NCBI GenBank assembly: GCA_021324825.1
Contig: JAJPII010000033.1
Span: 1 to 64,000, forward strand
Length of the DNA: 64,000 nucleotides
Origin: Spartobacteria bacterium
GTDB taxonomy: Bacteria > Verrucomicrobiota > Verrucomicrobiia > Chthoniobacterales > Chthoniobacteraceae
Direction: 5' to 3'
This document shows, piece by piece, positions 23,543 to 33,016 of this stretch (position 1 is its first letter; every line of letters begins with the position of its first letter). The notes below the pieces were generated by a model. The model saw nothing but the letters and a program-made list of their open reading frames with translations. It was not told where the DNA came from and searched no databases. The position numbers and the translations under genes were made by a program.

Positions 23543-26164
23543 TTGAACACTTCCAAAACAGCCCGGTTCGTTGTCGGAATCGATCTGGGGACGACCAATT
23601 CGGCGGCAGCCTTCGTGGATGCGGCGGAGGATGCGGCGCGCGTGCGCATTTTCCCGATACCGCAGTTGATTGCCGCCGGGGAAACGGAAGCGCGAGAAAC
23701 GCTCCCTTCCTTCCACTTCGAGGCGGCGCCTGGCGAGCCCGGCATTGTGGGCGTGCTGGCGCGGGCGCGCGGCGCGGATGCGCCGGGGCGGTTGATCGCG
23801 TCGGCCAAGTCGTGGCTTAGTCATTCCGGGGTGGATCGCACGGCGGATTTACTGCCGTGGCACGGAAGCCCGGATGTGACGAAACTCTCGCCCGCCGACG
23901 CGAGCGCGCGGTTTCTTGCGCACATCCGCGCGGCGTGGGATCAGGCTCATCCGGAACATCCGCTGGAGGAACAGGATGTCGTCATCACCATTCCCGCCTC
24001 GTTCGATGAGATCGCGCGGCAGTTGACGGTGACCGCCGCGCGGCGCGCCGGTTTGCCGCGCATCGTCCTGCTCGAGGAACCGCAGGCCGCTTTCTACGCC
24101 TGGGCTCACGAGCACAAGGGCGATGAATTGCTCCGGCCCGGCCAGAATATACTTGTCTGCGACGTGGGCGGCGGCACGACGGATTTTACCCTCATCCAGG
24201 TGCAGCCCGGCAAGGATGGGTGGATCCGGTTCCATCGCTTCGCGGTGGGCGATCATTTGATCCTGGGCGGGGATAATCTCGACCTGGCTCTCGCCCATTT
24301 CGTGGAGGATCGCCTTGGCGGAAAGCTTTCGCCGGCGCAATGGAGCGCGCTCGTCCAGCGCTGCCGCCAGGCGAAGGAAGTCCTGCTCGCGGCGGACGCT
24401 CCGGAGCGATTCTCCCTGCATGTGCCGGCGGCGGGGTCGAAGCTCATTGCCGGGGGGCGGACGTTCGATCTGACGAGGGACGACATAACCAAGCTTCTCA
24501 TCGACGGTTTCCTTCCGCGCGTTCCGTTCGATGAAAAACCCGCGAAGCGCTCTTCGGGATTCCAGGAGTTTGGATTGCCCTATGCCGCGGACGCGGGCGT
24601 CACCCGTTATCTCGCGGCGTTTCTTTCCGCGCACTCGGCGCGTCCCGACGTGGTGCTGTTTAACGGCGGGCTGTTTGAATCGCCGTTGATGCGGAATCGT
24701 TTGCTCGAAGTGCTCGGCTCGTGGTTCGAGGAGGATTGGAGTCCGATTGTATTGAAGAACGGGCGGATGGACCTCGCCGTCGCGGTGGGGGCCGCGCGGT
24801 TTGGCATGGTGCGGCGCGGGGAGGGCGTCAGGATTTCAGGCGGGCTGGCGCACTCCTATTATATAGGCGTGGAACAGGATGGGAGGCGCGCCGCGCTCTG
24901 CCTGGCGCCGGCGGGGCTGGAGGAAGGGGAGGGGATCGACTCCGGGAAGGAGTTCGCCCTGGTGGTAAGCCGGCCCGCGGAGTTTCCGCTTTACGTCTCA
25001 AGCGCCCGCACCACGGACAAACCGGGCGACGTCGTCCCCGTTGATGAACAGCTCACCGCGCTGCCCCCGTTGCGCACGGCGTTGCGCTCCGGCGCGAAGG
25101 AGGAGGGGATCGCGCGGGTGCGTCTGCACGCGAAGCTGACGGAGATCGGCGCGCTGGAGGTTTGGTGCGCGGAGCCGGGCGGCGGCAGGCGCTGGAAGCT
25201 CCCGTTCGACGTGCGCGGCGCCGCGCCCGCGGGCGCGGCCGCGGGCGGGGGGATCATCGACGAGGAAACGGCGGAGCGTTGCCGCGAACGGATACGCGAA
25301 GCATTCCTCGCGAACGGGGACGCCGAGACGCTTGTAAAACAACTGGAGACCGCCGCGGGAATGGGCCGGATGGATTGGCCGCCTTCGCTCCTGAGGAGTT
25401 TCTGGGAGGAATTGACCGGCCTCGAGGAACGCCGCGCCCGAAGCCCCGCCCATGAAGCGCGCTGGCTGAATCTCCTCGGGTTCTCGCTGCGGCCGGGCTA
25501 CGGGTTCGCGGTGGACGACTGGCGCGCGGCCAGGACGTGGCATCAGCTTTCCGCGAAGAAAGCCATCCACGGGCGCAACGAGCTTTGCCGCTCCGAATGG
25601 TGGATTCTCTGGCGCAGGATCGCGGGCGGCCTGACCGCCGGGCAGCAGCGCGCCCTTGCCGAGCCGCTTCTCGCCGCGATGCGGAAGCGCCGGCTCCTGG
25701 ACGGTTCGCACGAAACCTCCGAAATCTGGCGGATGCTCGGCGCCTTCGAATTGCTCGCCGCGCCGGTCAAGACGGAAGCCGCGGAAATCCTCCTCGCGGA
25801 GGCGGGAAGAAGCAAGGCCGCCTTGTGGACGCTGGGGCGTCTCGGCGCGCGGATTCCTATGTACGGCCCCCTCAACACGCTCGCGCCCGCCGAGACCGTC
25901 GAAAAATGGATCGAGCGTCTTTTGCAATCGGGGCTTCCGGGCGGGGAGGCGTTCTTTGCGTTGATGCAAATGGCGCGCCGCACCGGCGACCGTTACCGGG
26001 ATGTCTCCGAGGAGACGCGGGGGCGCGTCCTGGAATGGATGAAGCGCGAAAACGCTCCCGCGCATTACGTGGAGCTGGTGCGCGACGCGGGCGTTTTGCG
26101 CGAGGAGGAGCAGGACTCCGTATTCGGCGAAACGCTGCCGCACGGCTTGCGCCTGATGAGTTGA
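23543..26164 (+). CDS. Hsp70-family protein with large C-terminal extension
   Basis: This protein of about 873 residues starts with a DnaK-type ATPase: VVGIDLGTTNSAAAFV, then DVVITIPASFDEIARQL, LEEPQAAFYAW, VCDVGGGTTDFTLI and VLFNGGLFESPLMRNR (phosphate, connect and adenosine motifs). The substrate-binding part is atypical, and the last 300 residues (WQLSAKKAIHGRNE and similar) form a helical domain like DUF3731 seen in bacterial Hsp70 relatives. It is not housekeeping DnaK, and no DnaJ or GrpE is near. The start is uncertain: no ATG lies before the ATPase, and TTG 23543 or TTG 23504 are the options. Confidence 0.88.
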   Translation: MNTSKTARFVVGIDLGTTNSAAAFVDAAEDAARVRIFPIPQLIAAGETEARETLPSFHFEAAPGEPGIVGVLARARGADAPGRLIASAKSWLSHSGVDRTADLLPWHGSPDVTKLSPADASARFLAHIRAAWDQAHPEHPLEEQDVVITIPASFDEIARQLTVTAARRAGLPRIVLLEEPQAAFYAWAHEHKGDELLRPGQNILVCDVGGGTTDFTLIQVQPGKDGWIRFHRFAVGDHLILGGDNLDLALAHFVEDRLGGKLSPAQWSALVQRCRQAKEVLLAADAPERFSLHVPAAGSKLIAGGRTFDLTRDDITKLLIDGFLPRVPFDEKPAKRSSGFQEFGLPYAADAGVTRYLAAFLSAHSARPDVVLFNGGLFESPLMRNRLLEVLGSWFEEDWSPIVLKNGRMDLAVAVGAARFGMVRRGEGVRISGGLAHSYYIGVEQDGRRAALCLAPAGLEEGEGIDSGKEFALVVSRPAEFPLYVSSARTTDKPGDVVPVDEQLTALPPLRTALRSGAKEEGIARVRLHAKLTEIGALEVWCAEPGGGRRWKLPFDVRGAAPAGAAAGGGIIDEETAERCRERIREAFLANGDAETLVKQLETAAGMGRMDWPPSLLRSFWEELTGLEERRARSPAHEARWLNLLGFSLRPGYGFAVDDWRAARTWHQLSAKKAIHGRNELCRSEWWILWRRIAGGLTAGQQRALAEPLLAAMRKRRLLDGSHETSEIWRMLGAFELLAAPVKTEAAEILLAEAGRSKAALWTLGRLGARIPMYGPLNTLAPAETVEKWIERLLQSGLPGGEAFFALMQMARRTGDRYRDVSEETRGRVLEWMKRENAPAHYVELVRDAGVLREEEQDSVFGETLPHGLRLMS

Positions 26165-26433
26165 AAGAGGCTCCAGAGCAGGAGCCAGCCGGCCGTGTTG
26201 GCGGGCGCAAGGGTCCCCGGCATGGCGGCGTCGAAGGCGAGGTCCCTGCGAAGAATAAGCCTGCCCGGCAGCAGGAAAAGCGAGCCGGCGGCGTCGAAAG
26301 CGCGCGCGACCGCCACGGAACGGGCAAGCCTCGCGGCGAAGTAGAACGCGAAATAAGCCGCCTCGCTCGCGCAGTAAAAAACGACGGCGAGAAGGCAGAG
26401 AACCGCCGCCGAACGGAGCGTTTGTAATTTCAC
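26065..26433 (-). CDS. Possible small membrane protein
   Basis: This 122-residue frame starts at GTG 26433. It has a strong hydrophobic segment (SAAVLCLLAVVFYCASEAAYFAFYF), a second moderately hydrophobic stretch around AGSLFLLPGRLI, and a third, AGWLLLWSLFQLI. A positive N-terminus (VKLQTLR) supports a real membrane insertion signal. Its last 33 codons overlap the 3' end of the Hsp70-like gene on the other strand, and those residues (CSSSRKTPASRTSST) look like shadow, so the true protein may be shorter or the frame spurious. No family is recognised. Confidence 0.45.
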   Translation of the reverse strand: MKLQTLRSAAVLCLLAVVFYCASEAAYFAFYFAARLARSVAVARAFDAAGSLFLLPGRLILRRDLAFDAAMPGTLAPANTAGWLLLWSLFQLIRRKPCGSVSPNTESCSSSRKTPASRTSST

Positions 26434-26481
26434 CCTTTTACAAGGAGCAATTTTTAAACTACAAGGAAGTCTAATCCTCCT

Positions 26482-27567
26482 ATGAGCGTCGAAGTCAAAA
26501 TCCCCTCGGTTGGCGAATCCATCACAAGCGGCATTGTTTCCGTATGGCACAAAAAGGACGGCGAGGCCGTCAAGACCGGCGATGCGCTCCTGACCCTGGA
26601 GACCGACAAGGTCTCCACCGAGATAGCCGCCGAGGCCGAAGGCGTCTTGAAAATCCGCGCGCAGGAAGGGGCGGAAGTCAAGATCGGCGACGTGGTGGCA
26701 GTGATTGAAGAAGGCGCGGCAACCGCCGCCCCGGCGACGGCGCCGGCAGCGCCTCCCGCTCCGAAAGCGGAGGCGGCTCCTCCTCCTCCGCCACCGCCGG
26801 AAAAGACCGATCAACCCGCCAATGTTTTGCCTTTGGAAAAGCCCGCGCCGATACGGGTCGCCGCGAGCGGGCGCATCACCCGCAAGAAGCTCTCTCCCTT
26901 GCGGCGGAAGATCGCGGCGCAACTCGTCATGGCGCAGCAGACGGCGGCAATCCTCACCACCTTTAACGAGTGCGACATGACCGGCATCAACGAACTCCGC
27001 CCGCGCGTGCAGGAGGCGTTCCAGAAGCAGCACGGGGTCAAGCTCGGGTTCATGTCGTTTTTCGTGAAAGCCGTGGTGTCGGCGTTGAAGGCCGTGCCGG
27101 CCGTGAACGGGCAGATGGACGGCGACGAATTCGTGCAAAACCATTTTTATGACATCGGCGTCGCGGTCGGGACGGAGCGCGGCCTCATCGTGCCGGTCAT
27201 TCGCGACGCCGATCAGAAGAGCTTCGCGGAGATCGAGAAAGACCTGGCCGGCTACGCCGTGAAGGCGCGGGAAGGGAAGATCAAGATCGAAGACTTGCAA
27301 GGGGGCGTCTTCACCCTGTCCAACGGCGGCATCTACGGTTCGCTTTTGAGCACGCCCATCCTCAATCCGCCGCAGAGCGGCATACTCGGGATGCACAAGA
27401 TCCAGCAGCGGCCGGTGGCCTTGAACGGGCAGGTCGTCATCCGGCCGATGATGTATCTCGCGCTGAGCTACGACCACCGCGTCGTCGACGGGAAGGAAGC
27501 GGTCACCTTCCTCGTGCGCGTGAAGGAATGCATCGAAGACCCCGCGCGGCTGATGCTGGAACTTTGA
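26482..27567 (+). CDS. sucB: 2-oxoacid dehydrogenase E2 (dihydrolipoamide succinyltransferase type)
   Basis: The protein has 361 residues. Residues 1-75 are a lipoyl domain with the lipoylated Lys43 in [12 protein letters not shown] Pro/Ala-rich linker runs from about 80 to 125. The catalytic acyltransferase domain (about 132-361) opens with [18 protein letters not shown] and ends with the active-site motif [28 protein letters not shown] and DMTGINELR favour the succinyl (SucB) type. The peripheral-subunit-binding domain that normally lies between linker and catalytic domain is not visible; only ASGRITRKK remains. E1 and E3 genes are not adjacent. Confidence 0.88.
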   Translation: MSVEVKIPSVGESITSGIVSVWHKKDGEAVKTGDALLTLETDKVSTEIAAEAEGVLKIRAQEGAEVKIGDVVAVIEEGAATAAPATAPAAPPAPKAEAAPPPPPPPEKTDQPANVLPLEKPAPIRVAASGRITRKKLSPLRRKIAAQLVMAQQTAAILTTFNECDMTGINELRPRVQEAFQKQHGVKLGFMSFFVKAVVSALKAVPAVNGQMDGDEFVQNHFYDIGVAVGTERGLIVPVIRDADQKSFAEIEKDLAGYAVKAREGKIKIEDLQGGVFTLSNGGIYGSLLSTPILNPPQSGILGMHKIQQRPVALNGQVVIRPMMYLALSYDHRVVDGKEAVTFLVRVKECIEDPARLMLEL

Positions 27568-27609
27568 CTCCGGAGTGTGTCATGCACCTTTGCCGCTCCA
27601 GGTCTTTTA

Positions 27610-27636
27610 GGCGGCTGGCACAGCCGCCTCTACAAC
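27610..27636. repeat. REP-like palindromic element
   Basis: The palindrome GGCGGCTG-GCA-CAGCCGCC at 27610-27628 is followed by TCTACAAC. The same core and tail occur twice more at 45505-45585. It lies between the convergent sucB and glnB genes, where a strong hairpin could also serve as a bidirectional transcription barrier. It has no T-run. Confidence 0.8.
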
Positions 27637-27673
27637 CGAAAGCGCGCAATCACGGCTACAAGTACGGACAACT

Positions 27674-28036
<363 letters not shown>

Positions 28037-28201
28037 TCAGCAGCCGCCATGCCATGCCGGACGGCGTCTCCGTTTACAGAGAAGTATCGGAGGCGACGGG
28101 GTTTGGAAATGCTTTTTTTTGCGCATTGGAGGGCGCCGGTGCTGCTCGCTTCCAGCCATATTGCCTTGCGCTTCTTTTCGGGCGGTTGAAGACTCCCCTT
28201 C

Positions 28202-29488
28202 GTGCATTCATTCCAATATCACAAGGGCGTCCTGCATTGCGAGAACGTCAGCCTCGCGCAGGTCGCCAAGGAAGCGGGGACGCCCGTTTACGCCTATAGC
28301 GCCGCGACCATCCTCGACCATTACCGGCGCCTGGACGCCGCTTTCGCCGGGATCGACCACCTGATCTGTTACGCGGTCAAGGCGAACTCGAACATCGCCA
28401 TCCTGAATCTGCTCGCGCGGGAGAATTCCGGCTTCGACATCGTCTCGTGGGGCGAGCTTTTCCGCGTCCGCAAGGCCGGGGGCAAACCGGAGGCGTGCAC
28501 CTTCGCCGGGGTCGGCAAGTCGGAGGATGAAATCCGGCTCGCCCTGCGGCAGGAGATTCTCAGCTTCAACGTCGAGTCGGAGAGCGAACTGAAGAGGATC
28601 GACGCCATCGCGCGCTCCCTGAAGCGCCGCGCGCCTGTCGCGGTGCGCGTGAATCCCGACGTGGACGCCGGGACGCACAAATACATCTCGACGGGAAAGA
28701 GCGAAAACAAATTCGGCATCGGCTTCGAGCGCGCCATGGAGGTTTACGCCGCCGCCGCGAAGATGCCGAATATACGCATCCGCGGCGTCCAGGTGCATAT
28801 CGGCTCGCAGATAACCACGGCCGCGCCGTTCGCGGAGGCGGTCGTGAAAATGGCGCCCCTCGTCTCCGAACTTTCGCGCAGCCACGGCATCGAGTTTTTC
28901 AGCATCGGGGGCGGCATCGGCATCGTCTACGAGAACTCTTTCGCGAGCGGCGACTCCAAGTGGTGGAAGAAGAACGGCTCGATCACCATCGAGAGCTACG
29001 CGGAAGCCGTCATCCCGCATCTCAAGAAGCTCGGGGTGCGCATCCTCTTCGAGCCTGGCCGGCTCATGGTCGGCAACGCCGGCGTGCTGCTGACCCGGGT
29101 CAACTACGTCAAGAAAACGGGGAAGAAGACGTTTGTCATCGTGGACGCGGGCATGAACGACCTCATCCGCCCCGCGCTGTACCAGGGGTACCACCAGATC
29201 GTCCCCGTGAAGAAGCCGGCGCGCGCGGGAACCATCGTCGCCGACGTCGTGGGGCCCATCTGCGAAAGCGGCGACTTCTTCGCGCAGGACCGCGCCATGC
29301 CGGAGCCGAAGGAAGGCGACCTCCTGGCCTTGATGAGCGCCGGGGCATACGGCTTCTCGATGGCCTCGAACTACAACTCCCGTCCGCTGCCCGCGGAGGT
29401 CCTGGTGAAAGACGGCGGCGCCCATCTCATCCGCGAGCGCCAGACCTCCGAAGACCTGGTGCGCGGCGAGAAAATTCCGGAAGAGTGA
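28202..29488 (+). CDS. lysA: Diaminopimelate decarboxylase
   Basis: The 428-residue PLP enzyme of the alanine-racemase-like fold makes L-lysine from meso-DAP. The PLP lysine lies in CYAVKANSNIAIL, and the catalytic and substrate motifs are VHIGSQI, GGGIGI, EPGRLMVGNAG, CESGDFFAQDR and GAYGFSMASNYNSRP. The length is normal. The start is GTG 28202. The stop overlaps the next gene's GTG, so the EamA-like protein is translationally coupled to it. Confidence 0.95.
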   Translation: MHSFQYHKGVLHCENVSLAQVAKEAGTPVYAYSAATILDHYRRLDAAFAGIDHLICYAVKANSNIAILNLLARENSGFDIVSWGELFRVRKAGGKPEACTFAGVGKSEDEIRLALRQEILSFNVESESELKRIDAIARSLKRRAPVAVRVNPDVDAGTHKYISTGKSENKFGIGFERAMEVYAAAAKMPNIRIRGVQVHIGSQITTAAPFAEAVVKMAPLVSELSRSHGIEFFSIGGGIGIVYENSFASGDSKWWKKNGSITIESYAEAVIPHLKKLGVRILFEPGRLMVGNAGVLLTRVNYVKKTGKKTFVIVDAGMNDLIRPALYQGYHQIVPVKKPARAGTIVADVVGPICESGDFFAQDRAMPEPKEGDLLALMSAGAYGFSMASNYNSRPLPAEVLVKDGGAHLIRERQTSEDLVRGEKIPEE

Positions 29489-29910
29489 ACTGGTTCGCCT
29501 GGTCGCTGCTCTCCGCGTTCTTCGCGGGACTCACCGCCGTCCTCGCCAAGGTGGGCGTGGAAAAGGTCGACTCGAATCTCGCCACCGCCCTCCGCACGAC
29601 GGTCGTATTGATATTCGCCTGGGCGGTCGCCTGCGCGGTTTCGGCGCCTTTTCGTTTCTCGGCCATCACCCGGCGCACCTGGGTGTTCCTCGTCCTGTCC
29701 GGGGTGGCGACGTGTCTTTCGTGGCTCTGCTACTTCAGGGCGCTGCAACTCGGGCAGGCGTCGCGAGTGGCCCCGGTGGACAAATTGAGCGTCATTTTTG
29801 CCATCGTTCTGGCCGCATTCCTGCTGCATGAGAGCATAACATGGCGCCACTGGCTCGGCGGTACTCTCATCCTTTGCGGCGCGATCGTCCTCGCGTGGCA
29901 ACCTCGTTGA
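29485..29910 (+). CDS. Single-domain EamA/DMT-type membrane transporter
   Basis: The 141-residue protein has four to five predicted membrane helices and one EamA unit (NWFAWSLLSAFFAGLTAVLAKVGVEKVDSNLATALRTTVV, with the later QLGQASRVAPVDKLSVIFAIVLA motif). Such half-size drug/metabolite transporters work as dimers; the substrate is unknown. It starts at GTG 29485, overlapping the lysA stop. The coupling to lysA invites the guess that it exports lysine or a related compound, but the sequence does not show this. Confidence 0.85.
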   Translation: MNWFAWSLLSAFFAGLTAVLAKVGVEKVDSNLATALRTTVVLIFAWAVACAVSAPFRFSAITRRTWVFLVLSGVATCLSWLCYFRALQLGQASRVAPVDKLSVIFAIVLAAFLLHESITWRHWLGGTLILCGAIVLAWQPR

Positions 29911-29941
29911 GCGCCTTGAGCCGCGCGGCGCTCCCCGCCGC

Positions 29942-31141
29942 ATGAATAAAGAAACCGTAGATGAACTTCTGATGGCGATGGTCAAAGGGGGGGAGGGGAT
30001 ATCCGATCTCCTTTTCGTCGCCGGCAAGCCCCCCCTGGTCGAGGAGCACGGCAAGCTGAAAGCCGCCGCCGCCATCGCTCCCTACACATCCGAATTGACC
30101 GGAGACGACATCGAACGGCTGGCCGGCTGCCTCATGCAGGGCAATCCCAGGCTGGTGGACGACTTCGCCAACCTCGGGTCGTGCGATTGCAGCTACAGCA
30201 TAGAGAAGCTCGCCCGGTTCCGGGTCAACGTCTTCAAGCAGAACGGCCGGCACGCCATCGTCATGCGCAAGCTGCAATCGGTCATCCCGACCCTGGACAA
30301 GCTCGGCCTGCCGCCCATCTTCCGCCAGATCGTCAAGGAAAAGACCGGCGTCGTCTTCGTCACCGGCGGCACAGGCAGCGGAAAGACCACCACCCTCGCC
30401 GCGATGCTCAACGAGCTGAACCAGACATCGGAAATCCACGTCGTCACGCTCGAAGACCCGATCGAGTTCCTGCATCCGCACGCAAAAGCCGCCTTCAGCC
30501 AGCGGGAACTGGGGCGGGACTTCCCGGACTTCGCCCACGGCTTGCGCGCGGCGTTGCGGCAGGCGCCCAAGGTCATCTTCGTCGGCGAGATACGCGACCG
30601 CGAGACGATGGAGATAGCCCTCACCGCGTCGGAGACCGGCCACCTCGTATTCAGCACCCTGCACACCATCAACGCCGGCCAGACGGTCAACCGCATCCTC
30701 GGCATGTTCACCAACGAAGAGGAACAGCAAGTCCGGCAGCGCCTCGCAGACACCTTGCGCTACGTCGTCAGCCAGCGCCTCGTCAGCCGCATCGACGGCG
30801 GACGCCTCCTGGTCTCCGAGATCATGGGCAACAGCATGCGCACCCGCGAAGTCCTGCTCTACGGCGAGGACGACAACCGCAGCTTCCAGGAAATCATCGA
30901 ATCGGGCAACGCCTCGGGCTGGCACAGCTTCGACCAATCGCTGGTCAAAGCGTTCGACGCCAACCTCATAACCGAAGAGACTGCCATGCTCTTCTGCACC
31001 CACAAAAACAAGATGCGGAGAGACGTGGACGTGGTGAAAAAAATGCGCTGCACCGAGCCGGACGCGCCGACCGGCTTCAAACTGCAAGTAGACCCGCTCG
31101 AGGCCGCGCGCGCCGCGAGACAAGCGGCCCAGCACCAGTGA
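29942..31141 (+). CDS. PilT/PilU-like type IV pilus retraction ATPase
   Basis: The 399-residue secretion-type ATPase has an N-terminal PAS-like domain (VDELLMAMVKGGEGISDLLF, GKPPLVEEHGKL). Walker A is GGTGSGKTTTLAAMLN, the Asp-box region is TLEDPIEFLHPH, Walker B is VIFVGEIRDRETMEIALTASETGHLVFSTLHT, and LGMF...QVRQRLADTLRYVVSQRLV follows. This order is typical of PilT/PilU. The exact PilT AIRNLIRE helix is replaced by NSMRTREVLLYGED. No pilus assembly genes adjoin it. It is coupled to the HisKA-REC gene downstream. Confidence 0.9.
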   Translation: MNKETVDELLMAMVKGGEGISDLLFVAGKPPLVEEHGKLKAAAAIAPYTSELTGDDIERLAGCLMQGNPRLVDDFANLGSCDCSYSIEKLARFRVNVFKQNGRHAIVMRKLQSVIPTLDKLGLPPIFRQIVKEKTGVVFVTGGTGSGKTTTLAAMLNELNQTSEIHVVTLEDPIEFLHPHAKAAFSQRELGRDFPDFAHGLRAALRQAPKVIFVGEIRDRETMEIALTASETGHLVFSTLHTINAGQTVNRILGMFTNEEEQQVRQRLADTLRYVVSQRLVSRIDGGRLLVSEIMGNSMRTREVLLYGEDDNRSFQEIIESGNASGWHSFDQSLVKAFDANLITEETAMLFCTHKNKMRRDVDVVKKMRCTEPDAPTGFKLQVDPLEAARAARQAAQHQ

Positions 31142-31143
31142 AT

Positions 31144-31827
31144 ATGGAAATAATGAGCGTGGCTTTGAGGAGGGCCGAACAGGAACTCGCCCAGGCGAAG
31201 GAGGAAACGCGCGCCGCGCGCCTGGAGTTCGCCCAACAGAAAAAAGAGCTTTTCGCGCGGCTGAGCCACGAATTGCGCACCCCGCTCAACGAAATCCTGG
31301 GCTTCGCCGAGCTTCTCGAAACCGAGAATTCCGACCGGCGCAACAACGAGAATGTCGATCACATCCTGAGAGCCGGGCGGCGGCTGCTCGACTTCATCGC
31401 CGAGGCTCTGGCCGAAGAGCCGGAAGAGAATCCCGCCGATGCGGGCGGCGGGAAAACCGTCCTCTACATCGAGGACGTGAAAGCGAACTTCCTCCTTGTC
31501 CTGCGCATCCTGGAGCAGAAAGGAGGCTTCCAGCTTATCGGCGCTGGCAGCGGGGAACTCGGCGTCCTCCTCGCCCAAAACCGCCGCCCCGACGTCATCC
31601 TCCTGGACCTCAACCTCCCGGATATCCACGGCTCCGAAGTCCTCCGCCGCCTCCGGGAAAATCCGGCCACCGCCGACATCCCCGTCATCATCATCAGCGC
31701 GGACGCCGCTTCCAGCCAGATCGAACGCCTGCTGCAAGCCGGCGCGCGCGATTATATTACCAAGCCGTTCGCCATCCGGAAATTCCTCGCCGTCCTCGAC
31801 GGGGTGTTCGAGCAAAAGACGCCGTAA
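31144..31827 (+). CDS. HisKA-REC hybrid without ATPase domain
   Basis: The 227-residue protein starts with a helical stretch, then a HisKA dimerisation/phosphoacceptor motif (LSHELRTPLNEILGFAELL, His42), a short linker, and a response-regulator receiver domain (about 104-225). The receiver has phospho-acceptor Asp155 in VILLDLNLPDIHG and Lys in YITKPF. No HATPase_c domain lies between the two and no output domain follows, so it cannot phosphorylate itself; a phosphotransfer role is inferred. GTG 31138 in the same frame overlaps the PilT stop and is an alternative start. Confidence 0.85.
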   Translation: MEIMSVALRRAEQELAQAKEETRAARLEFAQQKKELFARLSHELRTPLNEILGFAELLETENSDRRNNENVDHILRAGRRLLDFIAEALAEEPEENPADAGGGKTVLYIEDVKANFLLVLRILEQKGGFQLIGAGSGELGVLLAQNRRPDVILLDLNLPDIHGSEVLRRLRENPATADIPVIIISADAASSQIERLLQAGARDYITKPFAIRKFLAVLDGVFEQKTP

Positions 31828-31882
31828 AGGGCTTGCAAGCCCCCGGGGTCCCTCCTAATGTCGTAAACGCTTTTACGCTAAC

Positions 31883-31958
31883 GCGGGTGTAGCTCAGTTG
31901 GTAGAGCACTTCCTTGCCAAGGAAGATGTCGCGAGTTCGAGTCTCGTCACCCGCTCCA
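31883..31958 (+). tRNA. tRNA-Gly (anticodon GCC)
   Basis: This tRNA folds with the acceptor GCGGGTG/CACCCGC, D arm AGCTCAGTTGGTAGAGC, anticodon stem CTTCC/GGAAG with loop TTGCCAA (anticodon GCC), and T arm GAGTTCGAGTCTC. The discriminator T is at 31955, and the CCA terminus is encoded at 31956-31958. The acceptor matches the tRNA-Gly(CCC) at 1022, which lacks CCA. A GGGCTTGCAAGCCC palindrome sits 50 bases upstream. Confidence 0.96.
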
Positions 31959-32134
31959 CTCCTCAGGCGCGCGCGATTTTTCTCGCAAAACCGATGAGGC
32001 CTAAAGCGTGTCTCCAGGTCGTAGGCGGCACGACGCCTGCCCGGAGGAGCGAACGGCGGCTTTACGCGCCAAGAGCATGAAACGTCCCGAGACACTTGTG
32101 CCGGTACTGGTCAAGCACGCTACACACGCGGTAT

Positions 32135-32971
32135 TTACGGCGTCTTCCAGGCGTAAAGGTGAAGCAGGAATTTCCCGTCGACGACGGCCGGAAAAGGGGT
32201 CGGTTCGGGCGCTCCCACTATCGCCGGCGACGCTCCACCCCAGGCAATGGTGAGTTGAAATCCCGCGCGACCCAGCGCCGAGAAGAGCCGCCCCAAGCCG
32301 GCTCCGTCATCCTTTCTGCCGTGGATTTCACACGCGATTCGCTTCACGCGGTCGAGCTTTCCTTTCTCGTGGAGATCCGCGAGCACCGCGTATTCGGCGC
32401 CTTCGATGTCCATCTTGAGGAAATCAATATCCTCGACGATGGCGTCGGCCAGGGATACGGCGGGAACCGGCTTCGACTGCTCCGAGCCCGAGACGCGGCC
32501 CCCATCCGCCGAGTCGGGTTCGAACCGAACAAATCCCGCCTCCGTCCACACGGCCCCGCGAATGACTTCAACCCCGTCGAGGCGCGCCACGTTCCTGTGG
32601 AGAACATCGGCGATGCGGGGATCGGCTTCAAACACCGTGATCCGGCTGCGGGGGTAGCGCTGCTTGAACCAGATCACGCTCATCCCGATATTGCCGCCGC
32701 AATCGAGAATCCGCGGGGATTGCCCGTCGCCGGAGAATTCGTAGATGCGGTCGATGAAGATTTCCCGGTACTGTCCCTGGAGGGACATCGCGTCAACGAA
32801 GGAGACCGTCCCGAACGGGAAGGAGAACTCGCCCGGCGTCCTGCGCGGCATTTTCGCGGCCATTTTCAGCAGGCGCCTGTTGATCAAAAACGCCGGGCCG
32901 CTCTTCGCCTCGAGGATGCTGCCCGCCGTGTTTCGTACGCGGGTGAGGATTTTGGTCAGCAACTGGTTCAT
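32135..32971 (-). CDS. FkbM-family methyltransferase
   Basis: The 278-residue protein carries the FkbM SAM fold: RILDCGGNIGMSVIWFKQRYP (motif I), ITVFEADP, then VSLADAIVEDIDFLKMDIEGAEYAVL (the family-defining KxDIEG). The N-terminal 60 residues are basic and amphipathic. FkbM proteins methylate hydroxyls on polyketides, glycans or glycolipids; the polysaccharide cluster at 56-64 kb could use one, but no link is shown. It stands alone between tRNA-Gly(GCC) and the lipid operon. Confidence 0.9.
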   Translation of the reverse strand: MNQLLTKILTRVRNTAGSILEAKSGPAFLINRRLLKMAAKMPRRTPGEFSFPFGTVSFVDAMSLQGQYREIFIDRIYEFSGDGQSPRILDCGGNIGMSVIWFKQRYPRSRITVFEADPRIADVLHRNVARLDGVEVIRGAVWTEAGFVRFEPDSADGGRVSGSEQSKPVPAVSLADAIVEDIDFLKMDIEGAEYAVLADLHEKGKLDRVKRIACEIHGRKDDGAGLGRLFSALGRAGFQLTIAWGGASPAIVGAPEPTPFPAVVDGKFLLHLYAWKTP

Positions 32972-33016
32972 CGCGAAGCATTAGATACTAAGCTCGGGAT
33001 TGAAGGGCCAGTCTTA

